A stretch of 64,000 nt of DNA from JABWAJ01 sp038323375 (lineage in GTDB: Bacteria > Bacteroidota > Bacteroidia > Chitinophagales > Saprospiraceae): positions 1-64,000 of the forward strand of contig JBBQGV010000014.1 of assembly GCA_038323375.1 (NCBI GenBank), given 5' to 3'. Positions 34,839 through 41,586 of the stretch are shown piece by piece. How positions within the stretch are numbered: the first letter of the stretch is position 1; every line of letters starts with the position of its first letter. A program made the translations under genes and the position numbers. The notes under the pieces are model-generated. The model had not been told where the DNA came from and ran no database searches. It was given only the letters and a program-made list of their open reading frames with translations.

Positions 34839-35305
34839 ATACAACTGCCGCCACCACTCATGCCGCTGGCACCGCAAGCGTTGTAATCCGGATTGTAATT
34901 CTGTTTAAGCCATGCCGTTGTGGGGCCGACCGGCGATGGAGACGGCCCGAATGTCCGGCTCGAACGGTTCATCCGTTGTTCGAACACGACTCTTGCCCGC
35001 TGCCAGACACTTTTCCCCTGATTGGAGCCGTCTGTGGAAAAGCGCTCGGCGTTGATGGGTACCGCGCAGGATCCTCTCCAGGAACAGGGATTGTCTCCAG
35101 GGTGATTTTGTTCTTCTGCCGTGCCATAAAGGCCGCATCCGCCTTGTCCGCGGCAGTTGTTCAGGGTATGACAGGAATGTTCCGCAGCAGTGGCGCACGT
35201 GCCCATTCCCGCACATTCATTGGCTCCAAGGCGATCGTGCCCTTTGCAGGCATTGAGACCCATGCAGGCGTGTAATTCTATTGGAATATTATTTTGTGAA
35301 CTCAT
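34835..35305 (-). CDS. Cys-rich precursor peptide, likely MNIO substrate
   Basis: This 156-residue protein has 11 cysteines, most in units of the form N-x-C-x-G-x-G-x-C: ACMGLNACKGHD, NECAGMGTCATA, NNCRGQGGCG, NPCSWRGSC. A conserved-looking stretch SCAVPINAERFST and a helix SVWQRARVVFEQRM follow, then a Cys-containing end (NACGASGMSGGGSCI). There is no signal peptide, unlike classical bufferins (DUF2282), so the product may be cytosolic or exported otherwise. Its position between a ferritin-fold gene and an MNIO gene, with an ATGA overlap to the latter, makes it the obvious substrate. Chemistry (thioxazole, oxazolone-thioamide or other) cannot be inferred. Confidence 0.8.
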   Translation of the reverse strand: MSSQNNIPIELHACMGLNACKGHDRLGANECAGMGTCATAAEHSCHTLNNCRGQGGCGLYGTAEEQNHPGDNPCSWRGSCAVPINAERFSTDGSNQGKSVWQRARVVFEQRMNRSSRTFGPSPSPVGPTTAWLKQNYNPDYNACGASGMSGGGSCI

Positions 35306-35323
35306 CGTGATTCATTTAAAATT

Positions 35324-36592
35324 TTAGAAACGCACAACACCATCTGCGCCCACATTCACATCCGGCAAAACTTCTATGCGCTGGATAATATTGGCATCTA
35401 ATCCGAAAGAAGCTGGAACCGTTTTAGCCAACGCCACCAGCTCCTGTTTTGCAGAAGCGATGCTTGTAAACTGATAATTTTCAAAGGTTGGCGCTAAAAC
35501 TTCTCCAGCTTTATTATTCAAATAAAGGTAGCGCATAGCGCCGAGGATTTTATCCAAAATAAAGATCATCCCCTTGTGCATGCCGATGTAAAACAGGGTA
35601 CTTTGTGCGCTCCCTTTTAAAGTAAAGCTGACTTCCGTGATCAAAAGCAAATAGGAATAAACCGCATTGGCCAAGTCCACCAAAGGGTAAAACTGGCTTG
35701 GGTAGCTGGCTCGCGTTGGGTTTTCCGGGAAGGTAAGGATAAAGCAGTTCAGATCATCTGCTTTGATATTTTTGATCTCTTTATGCAATTCTTTGAACTT
35801 GAACCAGTGGGAATTCTCGTCTTTTTCCGGGTCATCGGCTTCATGGCTCGGATCATCTGCGTACCCTTCCCCCTGATGCTGAATGGTGTGAATGGCTTTT
35901 AAGGCAGATTTTTTGTCTTTAACAACCATCAATTCGCCGCTGTCTTCATTGTTGGGATACACGGCCTGATCGGCACCTCTTGCAGCCGGATTGAGCGGGT
36001 TTTCCGGTTGCTGGAAGTAGTAAGCGTCTTTAGGGTAGACGGTATCCACATTATTGGCCGCATAATACCTGCTTGCACCGCCCAACTGGTAAGCTTCCTG
36101 TTTGTAATCCTTATCAGTTGTTTGTTTTTCAATTAACTCCGTGATGTAATCGTAGAACTGTCCGATGGTATCCCAATTGTCGCCTTCGGGTTTAGCGCCT
36201 CTTTTTTCAGGTTTTTCGATGCCAAGAAATTTCTCCAACTGATCCGCAGAAAGCTTTTCCAATCCCACAGAAAAGCCTTTTTTATGGTGTGGCAGATTGG
36301 TGGGGTAAGCGCCGGGAGATTTGCCATAGATTTTCGGATAGCCACCAAGTGCCCGCATGAGGTTGCAGGCCAGCGACATGTGCAGCATTTCTTCCACCGC
36401 GACACTCATGATCAGGCCTCCGGCACGGTTGGCATAAGTAGCCAATGCTTGCCCGTTTTTTAACGCATCGCATGGGCTGGGTATCCGGTTGACGGAATAA
36501 TAGGTGTACAGGTATATAGGAATCGTACTCAACTCAATCTCCACGGCTGTCTGAAGATGGCAGAGCAGGTTCTGACGTTGGGAATCAGTCAT
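35324..36592 (-). CDS. Ferritin-like (VioB/iminophenyl-pyruvate dimer synthase-type) protein
   Basis: This 422-residue protein has the ferritin-like domain seen in VioB/StaD relatives: LQTAVEIELSTIPIYLYTYY (residues 13-32, first Glu ligand) and VAVEEMLHMSLACNLMRALG (about 64-83, Glu-Glu-x-x-His) are typical diiron helices. The family also occurs as stand-alone genes of unknown chemistry. It is the first gene of the operon with the Cys-rich peptide (18 bp downstream), MNIO enzyme and BufC-like protein, so it may be a second oxidative tailoring enzyme or an iron store for the MNIO. The C-terminal domain (about 260-422) is not recognised. Confidence 0.8.
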   Translation of the reverse strand: MTDSQRQNLLCHLQTAVEIELSTIPIYLYTYYSVNRIPSPCDALKNGQALATYANRAGGLIMSVAVEEMLHMSLACNLMRALGGYPKIYGKSPGAYPTNLPHHKKGFSVGLEKLSADQLEKFLGIEKPEKRGAKPEGDNWDTIGQFYDYITELIEKQTTDKDYKQEAYQLGGASRYYAANNVDTVYPKDAYYFQQPENPLNPAARGADQAVYPNNEDSGELMVVKDKKSALKAIHTIQHQGEGYADDPSHEADDPEKDENSHWFKFKELHKEIKNIKADDLNCFILTFPENPTRASYPSQFYPLVDLANAVYSYLLLITEVSFTLKGSAQSTLFYIGMHKGMIFILDKILGAMRYLYLNNKAGEVLAPTFENYQFTSIASAKQELVALAKTVPASFGLDANIIQRIEVLPDVNVGADGVVRF

Positions 36593-36593
36593 A

Positions 36594-36643
36594 AGCGTTG
36601 TGTTGTAGCTGTTTAGTATTGCCTACAAATATATCACAACGCT
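36594..36643 (-). promoter_or_regulatory. Promoter of the MNIO operon within a 9-bp inverted repeat
   Basis: On the minus strand TATATTTG (36633-36626) matches the TAnnTTTG -7 box exactly, 33 bp before the ferritin-like ATG. AGCGTTGTG (36594-36602) and its exact reverse complement CACAACGCT (36635-36643) flank it, one arm next to the start codon and the other just upstream of the -7 box, which suggests an operator. Confidence 0.55.
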
Positions 36644-36698
36644 TTAATATTTATTCAACTACAGAAATTAAATCTATAATAATTTTTAAAGTTATTTT

Positions 36699-37544
36699 TC
36701 AAATATCTAACGCTTTGCCCATTACGATCCGGCCATGCTGCGCTTCATCCCGCACAACTGTGGCGCACCCAACTACCGGATCGTGCTCAAAAATGAGCCG
36801 ATGACCCTGATCGGCGGCATCATTCAGGATGCAGACTTTTTCCTCCAGCGTCAGCAACGGGCGTACATCATAAGCCATGACATAGGGCATGCCAATGTGG
36901 TGGGAAGAAGGGATCACATCGGCGCAATAAACGTAAGTATGTTTAGCATCTTTAAGAATGGGCAGCATCATGGCTTCTGTGTGACCATAGACGAAGCGGA
37001 GCTCGATGCCCGGCAACCACTCAACATCTGCATCCGAAACAGGAATAAACCTCAAGACGCCGGCTTCCTGCAACGGCACGAAGTTTTCCTGCAAAAAAGA
37101 GGCTTTTTCACGCGCGTTTGGACGCATCGCCCACGCGTAGTGCCGTTCGTTGGACCAATACGTTGCATTTGGAAAAGCAGGGACGAGTTTGCCGTTTTCG
37201 TCAATTTTTACGGCACCCCCGCAATGGTCGAAATGCAGGTGGGTGAGGAAAACATCGGTAATATCTTCCGGTGCCAATCCTTTTTTGCGCAGCGAATCCA
37301 TGAGCGAAGCGTCGCCATGCGGTTCAAAATAGCTTCGAAAACGGGCGTCCTGTTTGTCGCCCATGCCCGTGTCTATCAAAATTTTCCGGCCTTCGGTTTC
37401 CACCAAAAGACAACGCATGGACCAGGTGCAGAGGTTTTGTTCATCCGGCGGATTGAGTTTACTCCAAAGCCTTTTGGGCACGATGCCAAACATGGCGCCG
37501 CCGTCCAATTTGAAATAACCGGTTTCTATGGTGGAGAGGATCAT
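36699..37544 (-). CDS. MBL-fold metallo-hydrolase
   Basis: This protein of 281 residues starts at MILSTIETGYFKLDGGAMFG. It carries the metallo-beta-lactamase motif THLHFDHCGG (HxHxDH, about 103-112), a following His in YGHTEAMMLPIL, and the Asp region YVYCADVIPSSHHIG. The N-terminal FGIVPKRLWSKLNPPDEQN is typical of the AHL-lactonase/PNGase-like group, but lactonase activity is not proven. It lies upstream of the MNIO operon on the same strand, though a promoter separates them. Confidence 0.88.
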   Translation of the reverse strand: MILSTIETGYFKLDGGAMFGIVPKRLWSKLNPPDEQNLCTWSMRCLLVETEGRKILIDTGMGDKQDARFRSYFEPHGDASLMDSLRKKGLAPEDITDVFLTHLHFDHCGGAVKIDENGKLVPAFPNATYWSNERHYAWAMRPNAREKASFLQENFVPLQEAGVLRFIPVSDADVEWLPGIELRFVYGHTEAMMLPILKDAKHTYVYCADVIPSSHHIGMPYVMAYDVRPLLTLEEKVCILNDAADQGHRLIFEHDPVVGCATVVRDEAQHGRIVMGKALDI

Positions 37545-37620
37545 GGTTTTGAATTTTGTGTGGTTGTTGAAGCGGAACAGGTATCGCCCACTTGCATTTT
37601 GCACTCTGCCCCTTGTTTCT

Positions 37621-38139
37621 TCAGGAATACCCGATCTTAGACTTTGAATTGCTCATCTCTTGCTTCATTGCCCCCATGCGGATGGCCGTCACTGCTGCTT
37701 CTACGCCTTTGTTGCCGTGTTTACCCCCGGCGCGGTCTAAGGCTTGCTCTTCGTTATTAGGCGTAAGCAAACCAAAAATAAAAGGAATGCCGGAGACAAT
37801 GCCGAGGTTGGTCAGCCCCAAAGCGACAGCATTATTGATGTATTCGTTGTGTTTGGTTTCGCCTTCGATGACGCACCCCAGACAGATGACGGCATCAAGG
37901 GAATAGCGGGAGGCTAAAAGCTTGGCAGCAGTCGGCAATTCAAAAGAACCCGGAACCTGTGCCGTATGGATATTGGCTTCTAAAGCGCCGTGTTTAATCA
38001 GCGTTTCGTAGCAGCCTTCATACAGCGCATGGGTAATGTGGGCATTCCATTCTGCCACCACTATACCAAAACGCATACCTGCTGCGGAAGGCATGGTTGA
38101 TTCATCGTATTGAGAAAGATTTTTTAGCGCGCTTGACAT
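37621..38139 (-). CDS. ribH: 6,7-dimethyl-8-ribityllumazine synthase RibH
   Basis: This 172-residue enzyme performs the penultimate step of riboflavin synthesis, joining 5-amino-6-ribitylaminouracil with dihydroxybutanone phosphate. Motifs: VVAEWNAHITHALYEG, VPGSFELPTAAKLLA, VICLGCVIEGETKHNEYI (substrate site with the catalytic His), and GIPFIFGLLTPNNEEQALDR. The C-terminal DRAGGKHGNKGVEAA motif is family-typical. Length is slightly above average. No other rib genes are adjacent. Confidence 0.95.
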   Translation of the reverse strand: MSSALKNLSQYDESTMPSAAGMRFGIVVAEWNAHITHALYEGCYETLIKHGALEANIHTAQVPGSFELPTAAKLLASRYSLDAVICLGCVIEGETKHNEYINNAVALGLTNLGIVSGIPFIFGLLTPNNEEQALDRAGGKHGNKGVEAAVTAIRMGAMKQEMSNSKSKIGYS

Positions 38140-38145
38140 TTTTTT

Positions 38146-38303
38146 AAGATGTTAGATGTTAGATATGAGATGTTAGATAGCAGATGTTAGACTTAAGACA
38201 GTAGACATCAGATCGAGAGGAATAGTTTTACCATGATCGGCAATACCACTTTTATCACGATACTCCGCCGTCTAAAATCTATGATCTAATGTCTAATATC
38301 TTA
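38146..38303. repeat. Degenerate AGATGTTAGAT inverted-repeat spacer
   Basis: The stretch 38146-38210 carries several copies of GATGTTAGA-type words, and 38270-38303 carries their complement (CTAAAATCTATGATCTAATG and CTAATATCTTA). They can pair as an imperfect stem between ribH and the downstream gene. The left part looks like slippage of a short unit. Confidence 0.5.
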
Positions 38304-38307
38304 AAAA

Positions 38308-38832
38308 TCAGTCCTTCTCCCAAAACTTCCAATTAATGCCTTTCCGGCGATTGGGTTTGTCAAATTTAAAAATGATGTAACGCAGGGAAAAACCGGTTTG
38401 AAAATAGACGCTTTTTACGCCGCCCACGAGGTTGATGGCCGGTTTGATGTCCCAGGAAAGGTTAAGCCGGAACAGGTTTAGTTCGATGCCGCCGATAAAA
38501 GTGACGCCCACCGGATTTTTATAATCTTCTCCAAATTCAGGGCTATCGGGGTCATCCGTGCGCCAGCCAAAATGCGGCCCTGCGCCAAAATAAGTATTGA
38601 ATCTGCGGCCAATGAAAGGAAAATGCTGCTCCCCAAGCAGGGTTACCATCGCTTCCGAGCGCTTGAATCCTGCCTGAACGATAGCTTCGAGGGTCGTGCG
38701 TTCAGCAACCCGCTGTTGTACGGTAATGCCCCAATCCGTCCCCAGCCGAACGCCAAAGGCAGTATTGTATCGCTGCGCAAAAGCGCTCGTGGCCAAGGCA
38801 GCCAAAGTAAGTATGGTTGCTATTTTTTTCAT
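38308..38832 (-). CDS. Small exported outer-membrane beta-barrel-like protein
   Basis: This protein of 174 residues starts at MKKIATILTLAALATSAFAQ, a signal peptide cut after FAQ. The rest alternates polar and hydrophobic residues in strands (YNTAFGVRLGTDWGITVQQR, YFGAGPHFGWR, GVTFIGGIELNLFRLNLSWD, YFQTGFSLRYIIFKF), the pattern of small 8-strand barrels common in Bacteroidota. The tail is basic (KPNRRKGINWKFWEKD) rather than ending in the usual aromatic residue at the end of the last strand. No specific function. Confidence 0.75.
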   Translation of the reverse strand: MKKIATILTLAALATSAFAQRYNTAFGVRLGTDWGITVQQRVAERTTLEAIVQAGFKRSEAMVTLLGEQHFPFIGRRFNTYFGAGPHFGWRTDDPDSPEFGEDYKNPVGVTFIGGIELNLFRLNLSWDIKPAINLVGGVKSVYFQTGFSLRYIIFKFDKPNRRKGINWKFWEKD

Positions 38833-38986
38833 GTCATGCGAACGCCTGCAAGCGTGGGTCTGGTATGTGTTTGCGCTCAAAGTTAGCAAGGCAATACCAA
38901 CTGTGGCTGAAAAAAAAATAACTTTACAACCACACAGGCCATCATTTGGCCTTTTCCTTTAAGCTCAACGAATAAATGCTGTAATT

Positions 38987-40567
38987 ATGAAAAAAACGGT
39001 CTTTTCGATTGCCCTCCTTGTCGGGTGCTTTTTTGCTGCGAATGCGCAGGACAAACCCGACGAAGCCATCAATAAAATCATCCGGAAACACGGTTTGGAA
39101 CAAAGCAAGGTAATGGAAACCGCGTTTTATCTCACCGACGTCTATGGCCCCCGCCTGACCGGCTCGCCGATGCTCGACAAAGCAACCAACTGGGCACAGG
39201 AACAACTGAAAGCCTGGGGATTGGATCAGGTTCATACCGAAGCCTGGGGGCCGTTTGGCCGGGGCTGGGAACTGAAACATTTTGAAATGCATGCGGTAGC
39301 GCCCAACTATTACCCCATTCTTGCTTATCCGAAAGCCTGGTCGCCTTCCACCAAAGGTTTGGTCTCCGGTGAAGTCATTTATTTGGACGCAGACAGCCTG
39401 CCGCAATTGGCGCAGTACAAAGGAAAATTGCGTGGGAAATTTGTGCTCACCGACACCAGCCGGGCCACGAAGGAGTGGTTTGAAGCGCCTGCCGAACGCT
39501 TAAATTCTGAAGACCTGCTTAAAATGGCCAACGCGCCGGCACCAACGCCTCGAACCATGCGCAATTTTGGCCGCGACGACAACGATTTTACCACCAAACT
39601 CCGCGAACTGCTTTACGACGAGAAGCCGCTGGCTCTGTTGGATCGCAGCTTTAAAGGCGACCTTGGTACCGTATTCGTCAGTGGCGCAAGGTCGAAAGAA
39701 GGCAGTGCGCGTGATGAAGGCGCAGAGGTGCTGCCACAGGCCACTTTGTCCGTCGAACACTACAACCGCATTTTTCGGTTGCTGAAAGCAGGCATTTCCG
39801 TTAAACTCAGCATGGATCTTTCTGCGGCTTACACTAATCCTGATGGCATGGAGCACAACATCATCGCAGAAATTCCAGGCACCGACCTTAAAGACGAAAT
39901 CGTCATGTTTGGCGCACATCTAGATTCCTGGCAAAGCGCCACCGGAGCCACCGACAATGCTGCCGGCTCGGCTGTGATGATGGAAACTGCGCGCATTTTG
40001 ATGGAAACGATCAAAGAAAGCGGCGTTCGCCCGCGCCGAACCCTGCGGATTGCGTTGTGGACTGGCGAAGAACAGGGACTTTTAGGTTCCATAGCTTATG
40101 TCAATCAGCATTTTGCGGAAGTAAAAGGCCGTACGGTGCAGTCCCTGAAACCGGAACAATCGAAAATATCCGCTTATTATAATTTAGACAACGGTACTGG
40201 CAAAATCCGCGGCATTTACCTCCAGGGCAACGAACAGACCAGGGCCATTTTCCGCCCCTGGTTAGATGCGTTCAAAGATTTGGAGGCGACCACCATCACG
40301 ATTTCCAACACTGGCGGCACCGACCACCAGGCATTCGATGCGGCGGGGATCCCCGGCTTCCAGTTTATTCAGGATCCGGTGGCCTACTCTACCCGCACCC
40401 ACCACTCGAATATGGACAACTGGGATCACCTCGTTGCCGACGACCTGAAGCAGGCGGCCACGATCATGGCTTCGTTTGTGTGGCATACTTCGCAGCGCGA
40501 TGAATTGCTGCCGAGGAAGAAGTTGGATTTGGGGGAAGGGAAAAAAGAGGCTGGCGGCGGGAATTAG
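38987..40567 (+). CDS. Exported M28-family metallopeptidase
   Basis: This 526-residue protein has a signal peptide (about 1-20, ending ANAQ), an N-terminal region with a PA-type insert (about 100-255), and an M28 zinc aminopeptidase domain. Zinc ligands are visible: His/Asp in FGAHLDSWQSATGATDNAAG, the catalytic Glu-Glu in LWTGEEQGLLGS, and a late His in RTHHSNMDNWDHL. NTGGTDHQAFDAAGIPGFQF precedes the last ligand. Related proteins are carboxypeptidase Q/glutamate carboxypeptidase-like. It probably digests peptides outside the inner membrane. Single gene followed by repeat-rich spacer. Confidence 0.9.
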   Translation: MKKTVFSIALLVGCFFAANAQDKPDEAINKIIRKHGLEQSKVMETAFYLTDVYGPRLTGSPMLDKATNWAQEQLKAWGLDQVHTEAWGPFGRGWELKHFEMHAVAPNYYPILAYPKAWSPSTKGLVSGEVIYLDADSLPQLAQYKGKLRGKFVLTDTSRATKEWFEAPAERLNSEDLLKMANAPAPTPRTMRNFGRDDNDFTTKLRELLYDEKPLALLDRSFKGDLGTVFVSGARSKEGSARDEGAEVLPQATLSVEHYNRIFRLLKAGISVKLSMDLSAAYTNPDGMEHNIIAEIPGTDLKDEIVMFGAHLDSWQSATGATDNAAGSAVMMETARILMETIKESGVRPRRTLRIALWTGEEQGLLGSIAYVNQHFAEVKGRTVQSLKPEQSKISAYYNLDNGTGKIRGIYLQGNEQTRAIFRPWLDAFKDLEATTITISNTGGTDHQAFDAAGIPGFQFIQDPVAYSTRTHHSNMDNWDHLVADDLKQAATIMASFVWHTSQRDELLPRKKLDLGEGKKEAGGGN

Positions 40568-40827
40568 GGGGTAAGGTTAAGGTTAAAGTAGAAAAGCCTG
40601 TCCCGCATCGCGGGGGTTAAAGGTTAAAGTAGGGTTACATAACACAATCAAATTACGTATCCTACTTTGACCCCCGCTCATCCCAAGCTCTTCATTAAAA
40701 ACTGCCTTGCTCGTTAGACCTCAGAGGCCATAACGACCGCTCGCGTGCAGGCTCCGCCTTGCGTGTTCTATTCCGCTGGAATTCACGAGCCCAATTGGGG
40801 TCTACCAGCTAAAGCCGGTGACCACGT
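40568..40827. repeat. Spacer with CCCGC-GGGACAGGC repeat, copy B
   Basis: No gene is seen. Positions 40568-40614 are the near-exact reverse complement of 25015-25056 (AAGGTTAAAGTAGAAAAGCC, TGTCCCGC, GCGGGGGTTAA). TTAAAGGTTAAAGTAGG follows as an additional unit. The remainder (about 40640-40827) holds short palindromes, for example CCCAATTGGG near 40792, but nothing recognisable. Confidence 0.6.
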
Positions 40828-41586
40828 TTATGCCCCCTCCTCCCCCGTCAGCCACTTTTTAAACACTGGCGAACGCTCCGTGCTCACTACCGTGTCTAAA
40901 TCACAGCGGGGAATGAGTTCCAATTTCACACGCGATTTGGAATAGGCGTACATCTCCTTAATGGCGTTGATGTTAACGATGAACTGGCGGTTGATGCGAA
41001 AAAAAGTTTGCGGGTCGGCCAATTCTTCCACTTTTTCCAAAGAAATATCCAAGGGGTAGCGCTTGCCGTCTTTGGAGACTAAAAACGTGATTTTACTTTC
41101 GGTGTAGAAATAGGCGGCATCCAGCATGTCCACTACGCGGATAGTTTGCCCAAGTTTGATGAGGAAGCGCTTTGAAGTAATATCTTTTTGTAACAATTTG
41201 GTGAGTTCTTTATAATCGGTGCGCCATTCGCCCTGCCACTTGCGGTATTTTTCGATGGCGTGTTCCAGTTCCTGCCGCTTGATTGGTTTGAGCAGGTAGT
41301 CGAGGGCATTTACCTGAAAGGCTTGGAGTGCGTATTGGTCGTAAGCAGTCGTGAAAATGACCGGCTTTTCGATTTTGACGTGGTTGAAAATTTCAAAACT
41401 GGAGCCATCGGCTAAGTGAATGTCCAAAAAAATCAGATCTGGCAAACCGTGGTTATTCAACCAGGTCAGGGTGGATTCGATGCTGTCTAATTCAGCAACG
41501 ATTTCCATTGAGGGGTCTATTTCCTGGATTAGTTTGTGCAGGCGGCGAGCGGCTGCTTCTTCATCTTCTATGATTAACACTTTCAT
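40828..41586 (-). CDS. LytTR-family response regulator
   Basis: This 252-residue protein has a receiver domain (VLIIEDEEAAARRLHKLI; phospho-acceptor Asp55 in IFLDIHLADGS; Thr/Lys switch positions in IFTTAYD and YLLKPIKR) and a C-terminal LytTR DNA-binding domain (about 145-250, with RFLIKLGQTIRVVDMLDAAY and FFRINRQFIVNINAIKEMY). Its start overlaps the sensor kinase stop by 26 bp, so the two form one unit. Targets are unknown. Confidence 0.93.
   Translation of the reverse strand: MKVLIIEDEEAAARRLHKLIQEIDPSMEIVAELDSIESTLTWLNNHGLPDLIFLDIHLADGSSFEIFNHVKIEKPVIFTTAYDQYALQAFQVNALDYLLKPIKRQELEHAIEKYRKWQGEWRTDYKELTKLLQKDITSKRFLIKLGQTIRVVDMLDAAYFYTESKITFLVSKDGKRYPLDISLEKVEELADPQTFFRINRQFIVNINAIKEMYAYSKSRVKLELIPRCDLDTVVSTERSPVFKKWLTGEEGA

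Noticed and set aside
34727..35275. 182-codon plus-strand frame in the MNIO operon
   Set aside because: It is antisense to the Cys-rich peptide and MNIO genes, whose start/stop overlaps and motifs are convincing.
36735..37640. 301-codon open frame on the plus strand
   Set aside because: It lies antisense to the MBL hydrolase gene, which has clear family motifs. The plus-strand translation has none.
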